Assembly (NCBI GenBank): GCA_003194525.1
Contig: NBIV01000092.1
Coordinates: forward strand, 124,001 to 188,000
Source: Gracilariopsis chorda
Taxonomy: Eukaryota; Rhodophyta; Florideophyceae; Gracilariales; Gracilariaceae
DNA: 64,000 nucleotides
Direction: 5' to 3'
Part shown: positions 54,285 to 61,976 of the stretch, piece after piece
Layout of the letters: each line of letters begins with the position of its first letter
How positions within the stretch are numbered: position 1 is the stretch's first letter
Notes under the pieces: model-generated
The model's input: the letters and a program-made list of their open reading frames with translations, nothing else
Database searches by the model: none
Told to the model about the DNA's origin: nothing
Translations under genes and position numbers: made by a program

Positions 54285-55751
54285 ATGGGTGATAAAAGCG
54301 CGTGCTCTGTCTCCGGTTCTCTGGTAAATTCCTCTGCACCAGAGTCCTCAAGTGCACAAACGACAACAACAGCCACCCTCGACAAGGGAGAAATGAACGA
54401 CGACAACAACATCAACAACCACAGCCAACCTCCGAGACTTCTCGGGCGATACACCACCGGTTTCCGGTCAGTTCCCCTGCCTCAGGGCGATCGACATCCG
54501 GTACAACCGCGGAGTATGGCTGCTGCAGCCGACCATCCCTTCGCACTACCACCTTCGGTGGTGTCCTCCGGAACCAATCCGGTGTCCAACTGGCCAACCT
54601 ACAACACCCTGGTGGGGCTCAACCCGATGAATCAGAATCACGCGTCGCGCCTGCGCCTTGCCCCGTGGTTTCACCCGGTCGCTGTCCTCAATGAGGGATT
54701 GGTCACCGCTAATGCGGATGGCTCAGACACCCTTCCGGGAGACCTGCCCAGAGCAGTCACCACATCGTGGGATTGGCGTCACCGGATTGCGATTCCGCGT
54801 CACCACCTCCGAAGAAATTCGGGCGAGACCGTCGCTGCGGCGCACACCGCGTTGACGCGCATGGCATATCAACGGCAGAGCCGGGCTCCATTCGATGTAC
54901 CGGTCCCACCGGAGTTTGGCTTCGACGTTAGCTATTTCCGCACTCGCGGGGAGATTGGGTACGGCGAGAACCTGTTCCGCCTCGAGACCCTCGCTTGGAG
55001 GAATTTCCCCGCAGCGCGGCAAGAAGCCCTTTGCTGGGAGCGACCGACTATTCGGGCGGAGTTCAGGTACCTTCCCCGGCAATACCGGTCCAACTTTCTC
55101 CAAAACTTCATCCGCTACGAGCGGCGTTGGCGATCCCGATTCGGGTATTTTATCCCGTATCAGAACGTGGAGATAGAGCGGATTGCGCCGCCTCACCGAC
55201 TAGGTCGGTATGTAGCACTCCCCGAGTGGTGGCGCTTCCATGAAGCCTGCCGGGGGTGCTACATAGAACTCCCGCCAGTACTTACGTACCTCGGTTCACT
55301 GCTCATGCAGGATCCCCGGTCGGGGTTGTGGTCCGTAGTGGTTACGGAGTGGGCAGCCCGCAGTGCGGCATATATCCTCAACGAGGCGTACGACCAGTAT
55401 CGTCTCTGGTTCCTTCAACAGCGTGTGCGGGCAGCAATCCGAAACCTGGATCTTCGCATCCCCCTTGGGGGCCAGGCCAACAATGAAGAGGTCCTCCAAT
55501 TACTTGGGTACATCGACAGCGTTAGCTGGAGTGAGGTCCCGCTGGAGCAAAGCGGTCGTCTGGATGGCGGTAGCGGTGGTCCGGGACTGGGTAGAAACAC
55601 CGCCCTTGTGGGGGATTTTATCTACTTCGACCCCTGGGAGTTCCGGGAAATTTCCTCCGAGGAGGCGCGCGATCTTCGCGATACGCCCCGGCATGTGCCG
55701 GAAGACCACCCGGTGGGGTACGTCGATTCTGACGACTACTACCGCGCATAA
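54285..55751 (+). CDS. antisense ORF 1 of element B, unknown protein
   Basis: 488 residues on the strand opposite to B's gag and pol, between pol and the 3' LTR; its ATG is 55 bp inside the LTR edge. N-terminal ~90 residues are Ser/Thr/Asn-rich. The centre (about 110-400) is dense, Trp/Tyr/Arg-rich and looks folded (RLRLAPWFHPVAVLNEGLV, FQ-free helices around NFLQNFIRYERRWRSRFGYF, WSVVVTEWAARSAAYILNEA). The end is Gly-rich then acidic (DDYYRA). No transmembrane segment or known domain is recognised. It does not look like a retroviral envelope. Extra antisense ORFs in this position are known in some plant Ty3/gypsy elements (Retand type); whether this one is related cannot be told by eye. An antisense promoter in the 3' LTR would suit its position. 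Confidence 0.6.
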   Translation: MGDKSACSVSGSLVNSSAPESSSAQTTTTATLDKGEMNDDNNINNHSQPPRLLGRYTTGFRSVPLPQGDRHPVQPRSMAAAADHPFALPPSVVSSGTNPVSNWPTYNTLVGLNPMNQNHASRLRLAPWFHPVAVLNEGLVTANADGSDTLPGDLPRAVTTSWDWRHRIAIPRHHLRRNSGETVAAAHTALTRMAYQRQSRAPFDVPVPPEFGFDVSYFRTRGEIGYGENLFRLETLAWRNFPAARQEALCWERPTIRAEFRYLPRQYRSNFLQNFIRYERRWRSRFGYFIPYQNVEIERIAPPHRLGRYVALPEWWRFHEACRGCYIELPPVLTYLGSLLMQDPRSGLWSVVVTEWAARSAAYILNEAYDQYRLWFLQQRVRAAIRNLDLRIPLGGQANNEEVLQLLGYIDSVSWSEVPLEQSGRLDGGSGGPGLGRNTALVGDFIYFDPWEFREISSEEARDLRDTPRHVPEDHPVGYVDSDDYYRA

Positions 55752-55766
55752 GGCGGGGATGACCCA

Positions 55767-56063
55767 ATGGTCGATAACGAACCGGAAGAACCCGGGGAGA
55801 TGGACGTAGAGGAGACCGGCGCTAGCGCGGAAGCTTTCCCAGAGGGGGTCTCTCCGGCCGAGCCGGCTGCTGACCCTTCGGCGGCAAGTGCAGGACTTTC
55901 TATCCCCAGCGGGGTGACGGCGAATGAAAACGAAATCATTGCACGTTTCCTCCGGGGTGCCGGTCTTAGCGCTGCCGAGGTATCGGGGGATGTCACCACC
56001 ATGGCGGACGCGTTGGCCTACCGCCTTGCTGGGGGTTACGCCCCGGACGATGGGGGTGAGTGA
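55767..56063 (+). CDS. antisense ORF 2 of element B, small acidic protein
   Basis: 98 residues, starting 15 bp after the stop of antisense ORF 1, in another frame. Very acidic N-terminus (DNEPEEPGEMDVEETG), then an Ala/Pro stretch and a helical end (ENEIIARFLRGAGLSAAEV, TTMADALAYRLAGGY). An AATAAA lies downstream at 56151-56156, fitting the end of a plus-strand transcript. The two ORFs could be one protein if joined by an intron or frameshift; I see no clear splice sites. Function unknown. Confidence 0.5.
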   Translation: MVDNEPEEPGEMDVEETGASAEAFPEGVSPAEPAADPSAASAGLSIPSGVTANENEIIARFLRGAGLSAAEVSGDVTTMADALAYRLAGGYAPDDGGE

Positions 56064-56150
56064 AACCTCTAGTCCAGTTTCCTGGTTCTTCTTTCCCTGG
56101 CTATGCCAGTTAGTGTAGTGTAGTATTGTGGGGAGGTAGCTGCTCCCTTG

Positions 56151-56156
56151 AATAAA
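56151..56156 (+). terminator. polyadenylation signal candidate for the antisense ORFs
   Basis: AATAAA about 90 bp after the stop of antisense ORF 2 and about 100 bp before the stop of pol on the other strand. The two transcription units converge here. Confidence 0.45.
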
Positions 56157-56254
56157 CATTCCCGTTTAGAACGGTGCTTCTCGGTTGAGTTCCCCGTCTT
56201 CGACGGACCTTGTCTTGTTATCCTTTCCTTTCGCTCTCCGCTCGCGCGGCAACG

Positions 56255-58636
56255 TTACCCAACTTGGGCATTAACCAGCATGGCTGGGGCTGCAGTTCCC
56301 GTTTGATGGTGGTATCGCAGGACCTGCGACCGTGGGAGGTGTTCAATTGGCTCCCACGTATCCCCACTGGGGTCGTACCCGTACCAGCGGACGCGGTATT
56401 GTAGAATACCATCCTGGTCCCAGGTGTGTCCGACAAGTCGGTCTACTACGAACTCTTGTTCGTAGACCTGCCGGCTGTGCCGGGTGGTGGTTGTACTTCC
56501 TTGCGGGGGCTGCCCGCTGTGCGGTATAATGTCCCTTAGCAGGGTGTTCGGCGATAACTCTGGCGTTGCCGTGCGCTGTGATAGCGGCCGCTGCTCATGC
56601 GGGAAGATATCCCTCAAGAGGGTGTGTGGTGCCACGGTTTTCACCGGCAAGTCATTCCCCATTGGGGTAGGTTCATTTCTGCTTTCGCGGTATTGCGGGC
56701 GAACCGCCAGTCGGCGGGGGACTTGGGCTCCGCCTTCGCGGTTGAGCTCACGAACCGCGAGTTTACGGGAAGATGACCGTTCCTGTGGGATCGGCATTTC
56801 CACAATCCCCTGGGAGGTCCCGTGCGACACGGTGATTGGGTGGCAAACCGCCTCCCTGCCAGGCGCACGAGCGCTCTGCACCATACGTTCCGGCGATGCC
56901 GTGGTGTCCCCGGCTACTGACGGGTTGCCTGGGGCTAACTCCGGTACACCGGTATTTTGGTCAAAATTCCCCTTTGGGTGGTGCCGGGCAGGTGCCGATG
57001 ATACCCTTTTCAGGGGAATTGCCGCTAAGCGCGGTGCACCATCTCCATGAGGAGGAGCAGCGTCCGGTACGACCGGTTTCGAGCGTGCGATGGCGCGCGT
57101 TATTCCCGAGTTCCTCGGTTCTTCGCCGCAGCGATGCGGGGGTTGGCGCAAATTATTCCCCGTAGCGGGGGCTTCGATTCCGTCAACGACGGGAGGCGTT
57201 TCCAGTGCGTGCGAGCCAGGGCTTAAAGCTTCAACTGCGGCTTGGCTGCCTTTTTCCCCAAGAGGGGTATGGGTATTTCCCTGTGAGCCCGGCGTATCTG
57301 GGCGCCCCTTCTCCACAAGGCGCGTGTCTGATCGACCTGATGGAACCGCTTCCGCGGGGACTTCCGCCAACGGCGGCTTAGAAGCATCGCCCTGCTCAGG
57401 GGATTGGGGGCAATCGTCACCATACTCCCTTATCGGGGATCCTTCCCTGACAGGGGTGTGCGGTAGTTGCGTTTCAACTTCCCGTGTAGCACGGTATGTT
57501 TTCGGCGTTTGTGACGATGCCTCAGGGGATGGATTGGGCGATTGCCTTTCTACTGCTGCAGTATTGGAGTGAGGCTTCTCGTTTTCCCGTGACAAACGGT
57601 GTATTTGCCGCTTTTGCGGGGCCTGCGCGTCTGGTTCCTGTTGCACAGCACTGCCCGGGAACGGGGGATTAGTGTCGCGTGACATACTCCGTGCTCCACG
57701 GTCAGTGTTCCGTATGTTACGGTGTGTTTCCCGTTGCGACGGCGATATCGTTCCTCGAAAACCAGTGTTCTCCTTCCCCTCCTTAGACGGAGCGGCGGGA
57801 TAAGGGATAACATTCCCCGCCTGGCGGGTATAGATGCGCGCCAGTGGGGCAAACGTGGTAGGGGCGGGCGCTGAGGGCCCCGAATTACCCGGCTGAGCCG
57901 GTGAGTCCGACAGAGTCGGTAGGTCTGAGAGTCCCCGGCTGGGGGTTGGTAGTACCGTAGGTCTAGTACTCCCGGATGGTTCCGGTGTTGCAGAGTCCGT
58001 AGAAACGGGGTTGCCTGGATCCAGGACTACCTCTGACGAGGGAGGAGGGGCAAGTACAACACGATCACGGGAAATCCGTTCGTGCGTGTCGCCCATCTCT
58101 ACCACGACAGTGTCGGTGTTAACAGAGATGACCTTGAAGGGCCCATCCGCCACAGGCGAGAGTTTGTGACGCTTCTCCCGTTCCGGGTTGTAGTACTCCT
58201 TCCTGATGAAGACGTAGTTATTTGCCCGAATCGGGGGGGTCTTTCCTCGCAAGCGAGCGTCAAAATTCCGCTTGTAAGCGGCTTGGGCCCGTGCCATAGA
58301 CTTCGGCGCAGCGGGGACCAGCTTGGAAAGCCATTGCTTCCATTCCTGCCGGTAGATACCCACAGATGGGAAATTGTCCAAGGTAGCTTGTGGTTCCAGC
58401 GCCACAGGCGGGGGTGTTCTAGATAGAACCAACTCGAATGGCGAAACTGCGGTAGTCCGGTGTACCTGCGTATTGTACGCGTAGGTCATCGCATCAGCGT
58501 AGAGATCCCAATTCGTTGGGTGGTCAGTGACGTAGGAACGTAACGCCGCGAGTAACGTCCGGTTAAACCGTTCAACTTGCCCATTACACTGGGGGTGGTA
58601 GGTAGTCGTGAACAAGTTCTTGACAGGAGGCGACAA
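56255..58636 (-). CDS. pol: pol C-terminal part of element B: integrase end, linker, chromodomain
   Basis: About 790 codons in a frame shifted by one base from the upstream pol frame; there is no ATG at the top. It continues integrase: FTTTYHPQCNGQVERFNRT contains the catalytic Glu, followed by a GPF module (KLSPVADGPFKVISVNTDTV) to about residue 210. Then come roughly 500 residues of Pro/Ser/Thr/Arg-rich, unstructured linker. Near the end (about 725-780, nt 56300-56465) is a chromodomain: EFVVDRLVGHTWDQDGILQY, then RVRWYGYDPSGDTWEP. Chromodomains in this position direct integration toward particular chromatin in chromoviruses. The linker is far longer than usual. Confidence 0.85.
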   Translation of the reverse strand: MSPPVKNLFTTTYHPQCNGQVERFNRTLLAALRSYVTDHPTNWDLYADAMTYAYNTQVHRTTAVSPFELVLSRTPPPVALEPQATLDNFPSVGIYRQEWKQWLSKLVPAAPKSMARAQAAYKRNFDARLRGKTPPIRANNYVFIRKEYYNPEREKRHKLSPVADGPFKVISVNTDTVVVEMGDTHERISRDRVVLAPPPSSEVVLDPGNPVSTDSATPEPSGSTRPTVLPTPSRGLSDLPTLSDSPAQPGNSGPSAPAPTTFAPLARIYTRQAGNVIPYPAAPSKEGKENTGFRGTISPSQRETHRNIRNTDRGARSMSRDTNPPFPGSAVQQEPDAQAPQKRQIHRLSRENEKPHSNTAAVERQSPNPSPEASSQTPKTYRATREVETQLPHTPVREGSPIREYGDDCPQSPEQGDASKPPLAEVPAEAVPSGRSDTRLVEKGRPDTPGSQGNTHTPLGEKGSQAAVEALSPGSHALETPPVVDGIEAPATGNNLRQPPHRCGEEPRNSGITRAIARSKPVVPDAAPPHGDGAPRLAAIPLKRVSSAPARHHPKGNFDQNTGVPELAPGNPSVAGDTTASPERMVQSARAPGREAVCHPITVSHGTSQGIVEMPIPQERSSSRKLAVRELNREGGAQVPRRLAVRPQYRESRNEPTPMGNDLPVKTVAPHTLLRDIFPHEQRPLSQRTATPELSPNTLLRDIIPHSGQPPQGSTTTTRHSRQVYEQEFVVDRLVGHTWDQDGILQYRVRWYGYDPSGDTWEPIEHLPRSQVLRYHHQTGTAAPAMLVNAQVG

Positions 58637-61600
58637 ACATCCTGGAAGAACTTGCTCACCAACTGCCTCCCGTTGTCGGAGAGCACCTCCACAGGGGGAC
58701 CGTAGACAAAAATCCAGTGCGTCACCAGAGCCTGGGCCACCGTGAGAGCGGTTATCCTCCGAAGAGGGACAGTCCGTACCAGCTTAGAAAAGCGGTCGGT
58801 GATGACAAGTAGAAACTTGTTTCCACGTTTTGTGGTGAGTAGTGGTCCGAGAAGATCAATTGCGATAAACTCGAGTGGCGCCCTTGCGGGGAATAGTTTC
58901 ATCTTCTTCGCATTTTTGCGGAGCTTGACGCGATTCTTCGCGCATTGGCTACAAAACCGCACAGTTGCGTAGCAATCCACCGCCATTGCGGGCCAATAGA
59001 AATCCCTTCGCAGGGTTAGGTAGAGTTTCCTTCCACCTGGGTGACCTCCAATGGGGGCGTAGTGTGATAGATGTAACACCCGCGATTGCAGGGAATGTGG
59101 TACCACAATCTGTGGGCGGGCTTCGACCTTTCTTACGAGGTAGCCTTTGTCGTTTACTCCGAAAGGGAGATCTTCACCACCGTTGATACGGGCACGAATT
59201 CTCGTACAGAATGGGTCGCCGAATTGTTCTCGGATCATTTCTTCCGGTGATACCGGTACAAAGTTTCCCGGTAACGGGTTCTCAGATATATCTCGCGATG
59301 CGACTAGTTCGTCAAAATCAGCATCCTCGTCCCAGGTTTCTGGCCTAGCCTCGACGGCATATTCCGGATCATCCGGGTCTATAGCCATGAAGCATGGGAC
59401 TTCATCATCCTCCGTTGGGAGTGCTTCCCCACTTGTGGGTAACCGCGATAAAGCGTCGGCCTGGGTGTTCTGCGCACCCTTTTTATAAATGACTTGAAAG
59501 TCATATTCCGCGAGGCGGAGTCTCCAGCGCATGAGGCGTCCCGACGGGTCGGAGATATTCATCAACCACCTCAATAAGGAATGATCCGTGTACATGGTGA
59601 AGTGAATTCCCATAAGGTAGGGGCGCAAAGTGGTCATCGCCCATACGACGGCGAGGCACTCTTTCTCCGATACGGAGTAGTTCCGCTCATGAACATTGAG
59701 CGAACGTGACCAATAACCAATTGGATGTCGTTCCCCCTCGGGGGTGGTTTGAAAAAGAGCACACCCGACTTGGTAGTCGCTCGAGTCCGTATCTACGGAG
59801 TATGGCAACCCAAGTTTTGGGAGATGTAGGATTGGTGCTGATGTGACAGCCTCCTTTAAGGAGTTAAAAGCTTCTGATTGCTCGGGCGTAAATGTTCCCA
59901 GTTTTGGGGGGTATCCCTTTCGCAACAACGCGTTCAGGGGCGCTGCAGTATCCGAAAAGTTCGGGATAAACCGTCGATAGACGTTGACCAGCCCCAGAAA
60001 GGAGCGCAGTTCCGTTTGAGTACGGGGTTCTTTCGCCTCAACGAGGGATTTGACTCGAGCTTTCTCGATCGCTACCCGTCCAGGACGGATAATGTGACCC
60101 AGATACTTCACAGTATCTGTGAAAAACTCGCATTTCGTCAACTTGAGGGTAATTCCCGCATCGCGGTGTACGGTCAGCACGTCTCGGACGTGAGTGAGAA
60201 GGTCGTCCAACGAGTTGGAGAAGATGATAATATCATCAAGGTAGACCAGACAGCTCCGCCACTTAAAGCGGTTGAGTAGAATATCTACTGCAGGCTGAAA
60301 GGTGGCGGGGGCGTTGGTCAACCCAAATGGCATCCGTTTGAAGCGGTACGTTTCTGTATAGCAGGTGAATGCGGTTTTGTCGCGATCCTCCTGTCTGACA
60401 GGTACTTGCCAATATCCCCAATTGGCATCAAGGGCCGTGAACACGGTGGCGTCTCCAAGGGAGTCAATGCACTCGTCCATACGAGGGATGGGGTACGTGT
60501 CCCTAACAGTCACGGCATTGAGCCGGCGGTAGTCGACACAGAACCTCCAGGTTCCGTCGGCCTTTAAAGCCAGTACAAATGGGGATGCCCAGGGTGATTG
60601 AGCGGGCTCAATCACACCTGCGCGGAGCATCTTGTCCACTTGGGACTGCTCCTCTTCCCGAGCTTTCGGACCTGCCCTGTAAGGGGGTTGTGCAACCGGT
60701 CGCGCACCGGGGATTAAATCGATCCGGTGTTCCGTTGCATTAATCTCGCCAAGCGAGCCATCCCACATTGTGGTGAATTCCCGTAACATAGTACGGAGTT
60801 TGTCGCGGTGCGACTCTGGCACGTGGCTGAAGTCCAGCGCTTCAAGTGCTTTTTCCGGATCAATCCGGTCGTTGCTCGATAGAGCATTGTCCTGTGGAAC
60901 AGGTGTGGTTCGCAATTCCGAGTTACTCGGTATGTTCGACGCTGAAGTAGCGGTTTCCTCCCCCTCCTTAGACTTGACGTCTTCGGACGGCGGGGCGAAC
61001 TCCTCAGAAGAGGTGGTAACTCCGAGTACATCGGCGGCTGTCATCTTTGTTGGCAGCATTCCCATAGGATGGGGGGTTACACTCCCAATTACTTGGTGTT
61101 TGACCAGATACTGGGGGTGTTTGCCAAGGTTGGCAACCAATATCCGGAAAGGAACATCCGGGGAAATGGAGACAATTCCATTAGCCAGCGCCAGCTGGGA
61201 TTTCTCGTACAACGAGGCGAGGGGTTGTATAACCCGAAGACCGTGTTGACGGGAATGTACCTGCACCCAGACTTGGGACTCAGCCGGTATAGAAACCGAG
61301 GCAGCGACGCGGAGCTTGGTGGACTCGCGGGACGCGGGCGGTGGTTCCTGCGCAGCAGGGAGCGGAACGTGTTTCCGAGAGGACCGCTTTAGCGGGCGGC
61401 GAACAGTCGGAACCGACGATCCGTGGTAAAGTTCTACACGCCTGAGGCGGGGCCTGATTGCGTCGACAAATCTGTCGCAGTAATCACATCCCAGTATCAC
61501 TGGTGCTGCGAATGAACGGCAAACGATGAAGTCCAACTTCATCACAGAGGTACCAAGTCTCACGACGAGGTCCACTGTGCCCACCGTTTGTAACGGATTG

Positions 61601-61959
61601 TTGTTCGCATCCGAAATGTCGGGGACCGCGTCCGAGCGGATACGCCACCGCACAAGCGGGGGTAACAATGATTCCACAACCAAGTTGGGGCCTGCACCTG
61701 TATCCAGGACGGTGAGAAACCTCACCATAAACTGGGGATCAAGGCCAAGGTCGGCATAGACCTTATAATTGCGTTTGGCCAAGACCAAGACTCTACCGGG
61801 AATCCGGGGATTTTTACTCCGTATCCACGGGCGACGCAACACACCGAGGTGCGCAGATTCCGCGTCAGCGGTGTCTTTCCTCGAGAGGACTTTCACCGGG
61901 GAGCGAGGCGAGGAAGCCTCGGGCGCCAACAGCCTCGTTCTTGAGGACGCCTCTCCCAA
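58486..61959 (-). CDS. pol: pol of element B: protease, RT, RNase H, integrase
   Basis: 1157 codons. Aspartic protease LDTGAGPNLV at about residue 85. RT about 430-600, with RFCVDYRRLNAVTV, FGLTNAPATFQ and YLDDIIIFS intact. RNase H about 720-850, with YSVDTDSSDYQVGCALF, SEKECLAVVWA, TDHSLLRW and ADALSRLP. Integrase zinc region HLSHYAPIGGHPGG...FCSQC near 970-1010; core starts with IDLLGPL and SDNGRQ. The frame fails after VCRLLS near 58630, and the next 150 nt in this frame are nonsense while the correct integrase continues in the neighbouring frame. So this copy has a small indel. Pol is in the -1 frame relative to gag, as in A, and lacks its own ATG. Confidence 0.9.
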   Translation of the reverse strand: MGEASSRTRLLAPEASSPRSPVKVLSRKDTADAESAHLGVLRRPWIRSKNPRIPGRVLVLAKRNYKVYADLGLDPQFMVRFLTVLDTGAGPNLVVESLLPPLVRWRIRSDAVPDISDANNNPLQTVGTVDLVVRLGTSVMKLDFIVCRSFAAPVILGCDYCDRFVDAIRPRLRRVELYHGSSVPTVRRPLKRSSRKHVPLPAAQEPPPASRESTKLRVAASVSIPAESQVWVQVHSRQHGLRVIQPLASLYEKSQLALANGIVSISPDVPFRILVANLGKHPQYLVKHQVIGSVTPHPMGMLPTKMTAADVLGVTTSSEEFAPPSEDVKSKEGEETATSASNIPSNSELRTTPVPQDNALSSNDRIDPEKALEALDFSHVPESHRDKLRTMLREFTTMWDGSLGEINATEHRIDLIPGARPVAQPPYRAGPKAREEEQSQVDKMLRAGVIEPAQSPWASPFVLALKADGTWRFCVDYRRLNAVTVRDTYPIPRMDECIDSLGDATVFTALDANWGYWQVPVRQEDRDKTAFTCYTETYRFKRMPFGLTNAPATFQPAVDILLNRFKWRSCLVYLDDIIIFSNSLDDLLTHVRDVLTVHRDAGITLKLTKCEFFTDTVKYLGHIIRPGRVAIEKARVKSLVEAKEPRTQTELRSFLGLVNVYRRFIPNFSDTAAPLNALLRKGYPPKLGTFTPEQSEAFNSLKEAVTSAPILHLPKLGLPYSVDTDSSDYQVGCALFQTTPEGERHPIGYWSRSLNVHERNYSVSEKECLAVVWAMTTLRPYLMGIHFTMYTDHSLLRWLMNISDPSGRLMRWRLRLAEYDFQVIYKKGAQNTQADALSRLPTSGEALPTEDDEVPCFMAIDPDDPEYAVEARPETWDEDADFDELVASRDISENPLPGNFVPVSPEEMIREQFGDPFCTRIRARINGGEDLPFGVNDKGYLVRKVEARPQIVVPHSLQSRVLHLSHYAPIGGHPGGRKLYLTLRRDFYWPAMAVDCYATVRFCSQCAKNRVKLRKNAKKMKLFPARAPLEFIAIDLLGPLLTTKRGNKFLLVITDRFSKLVRTVPLRRITALTVAQALVTHWIFVYGPPVEVLSDNGRQLVSKFFQDVCRLLSRTCSRLPTTPSVMGKLNGLTGRYSRRYVPTSLTTQRIGISTLMR

Positions 61960-61976
61960 AGGGGAGACTGCCTCAG

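Noticed and set aside
56484..57572. Plus-strand ORFs opposite the pol linker as further antisense genes
   Set aside because: They lie over the low-complexity linker whose minus-strand frame is continuous with integrase and chromodomain; their composition is a by-product.
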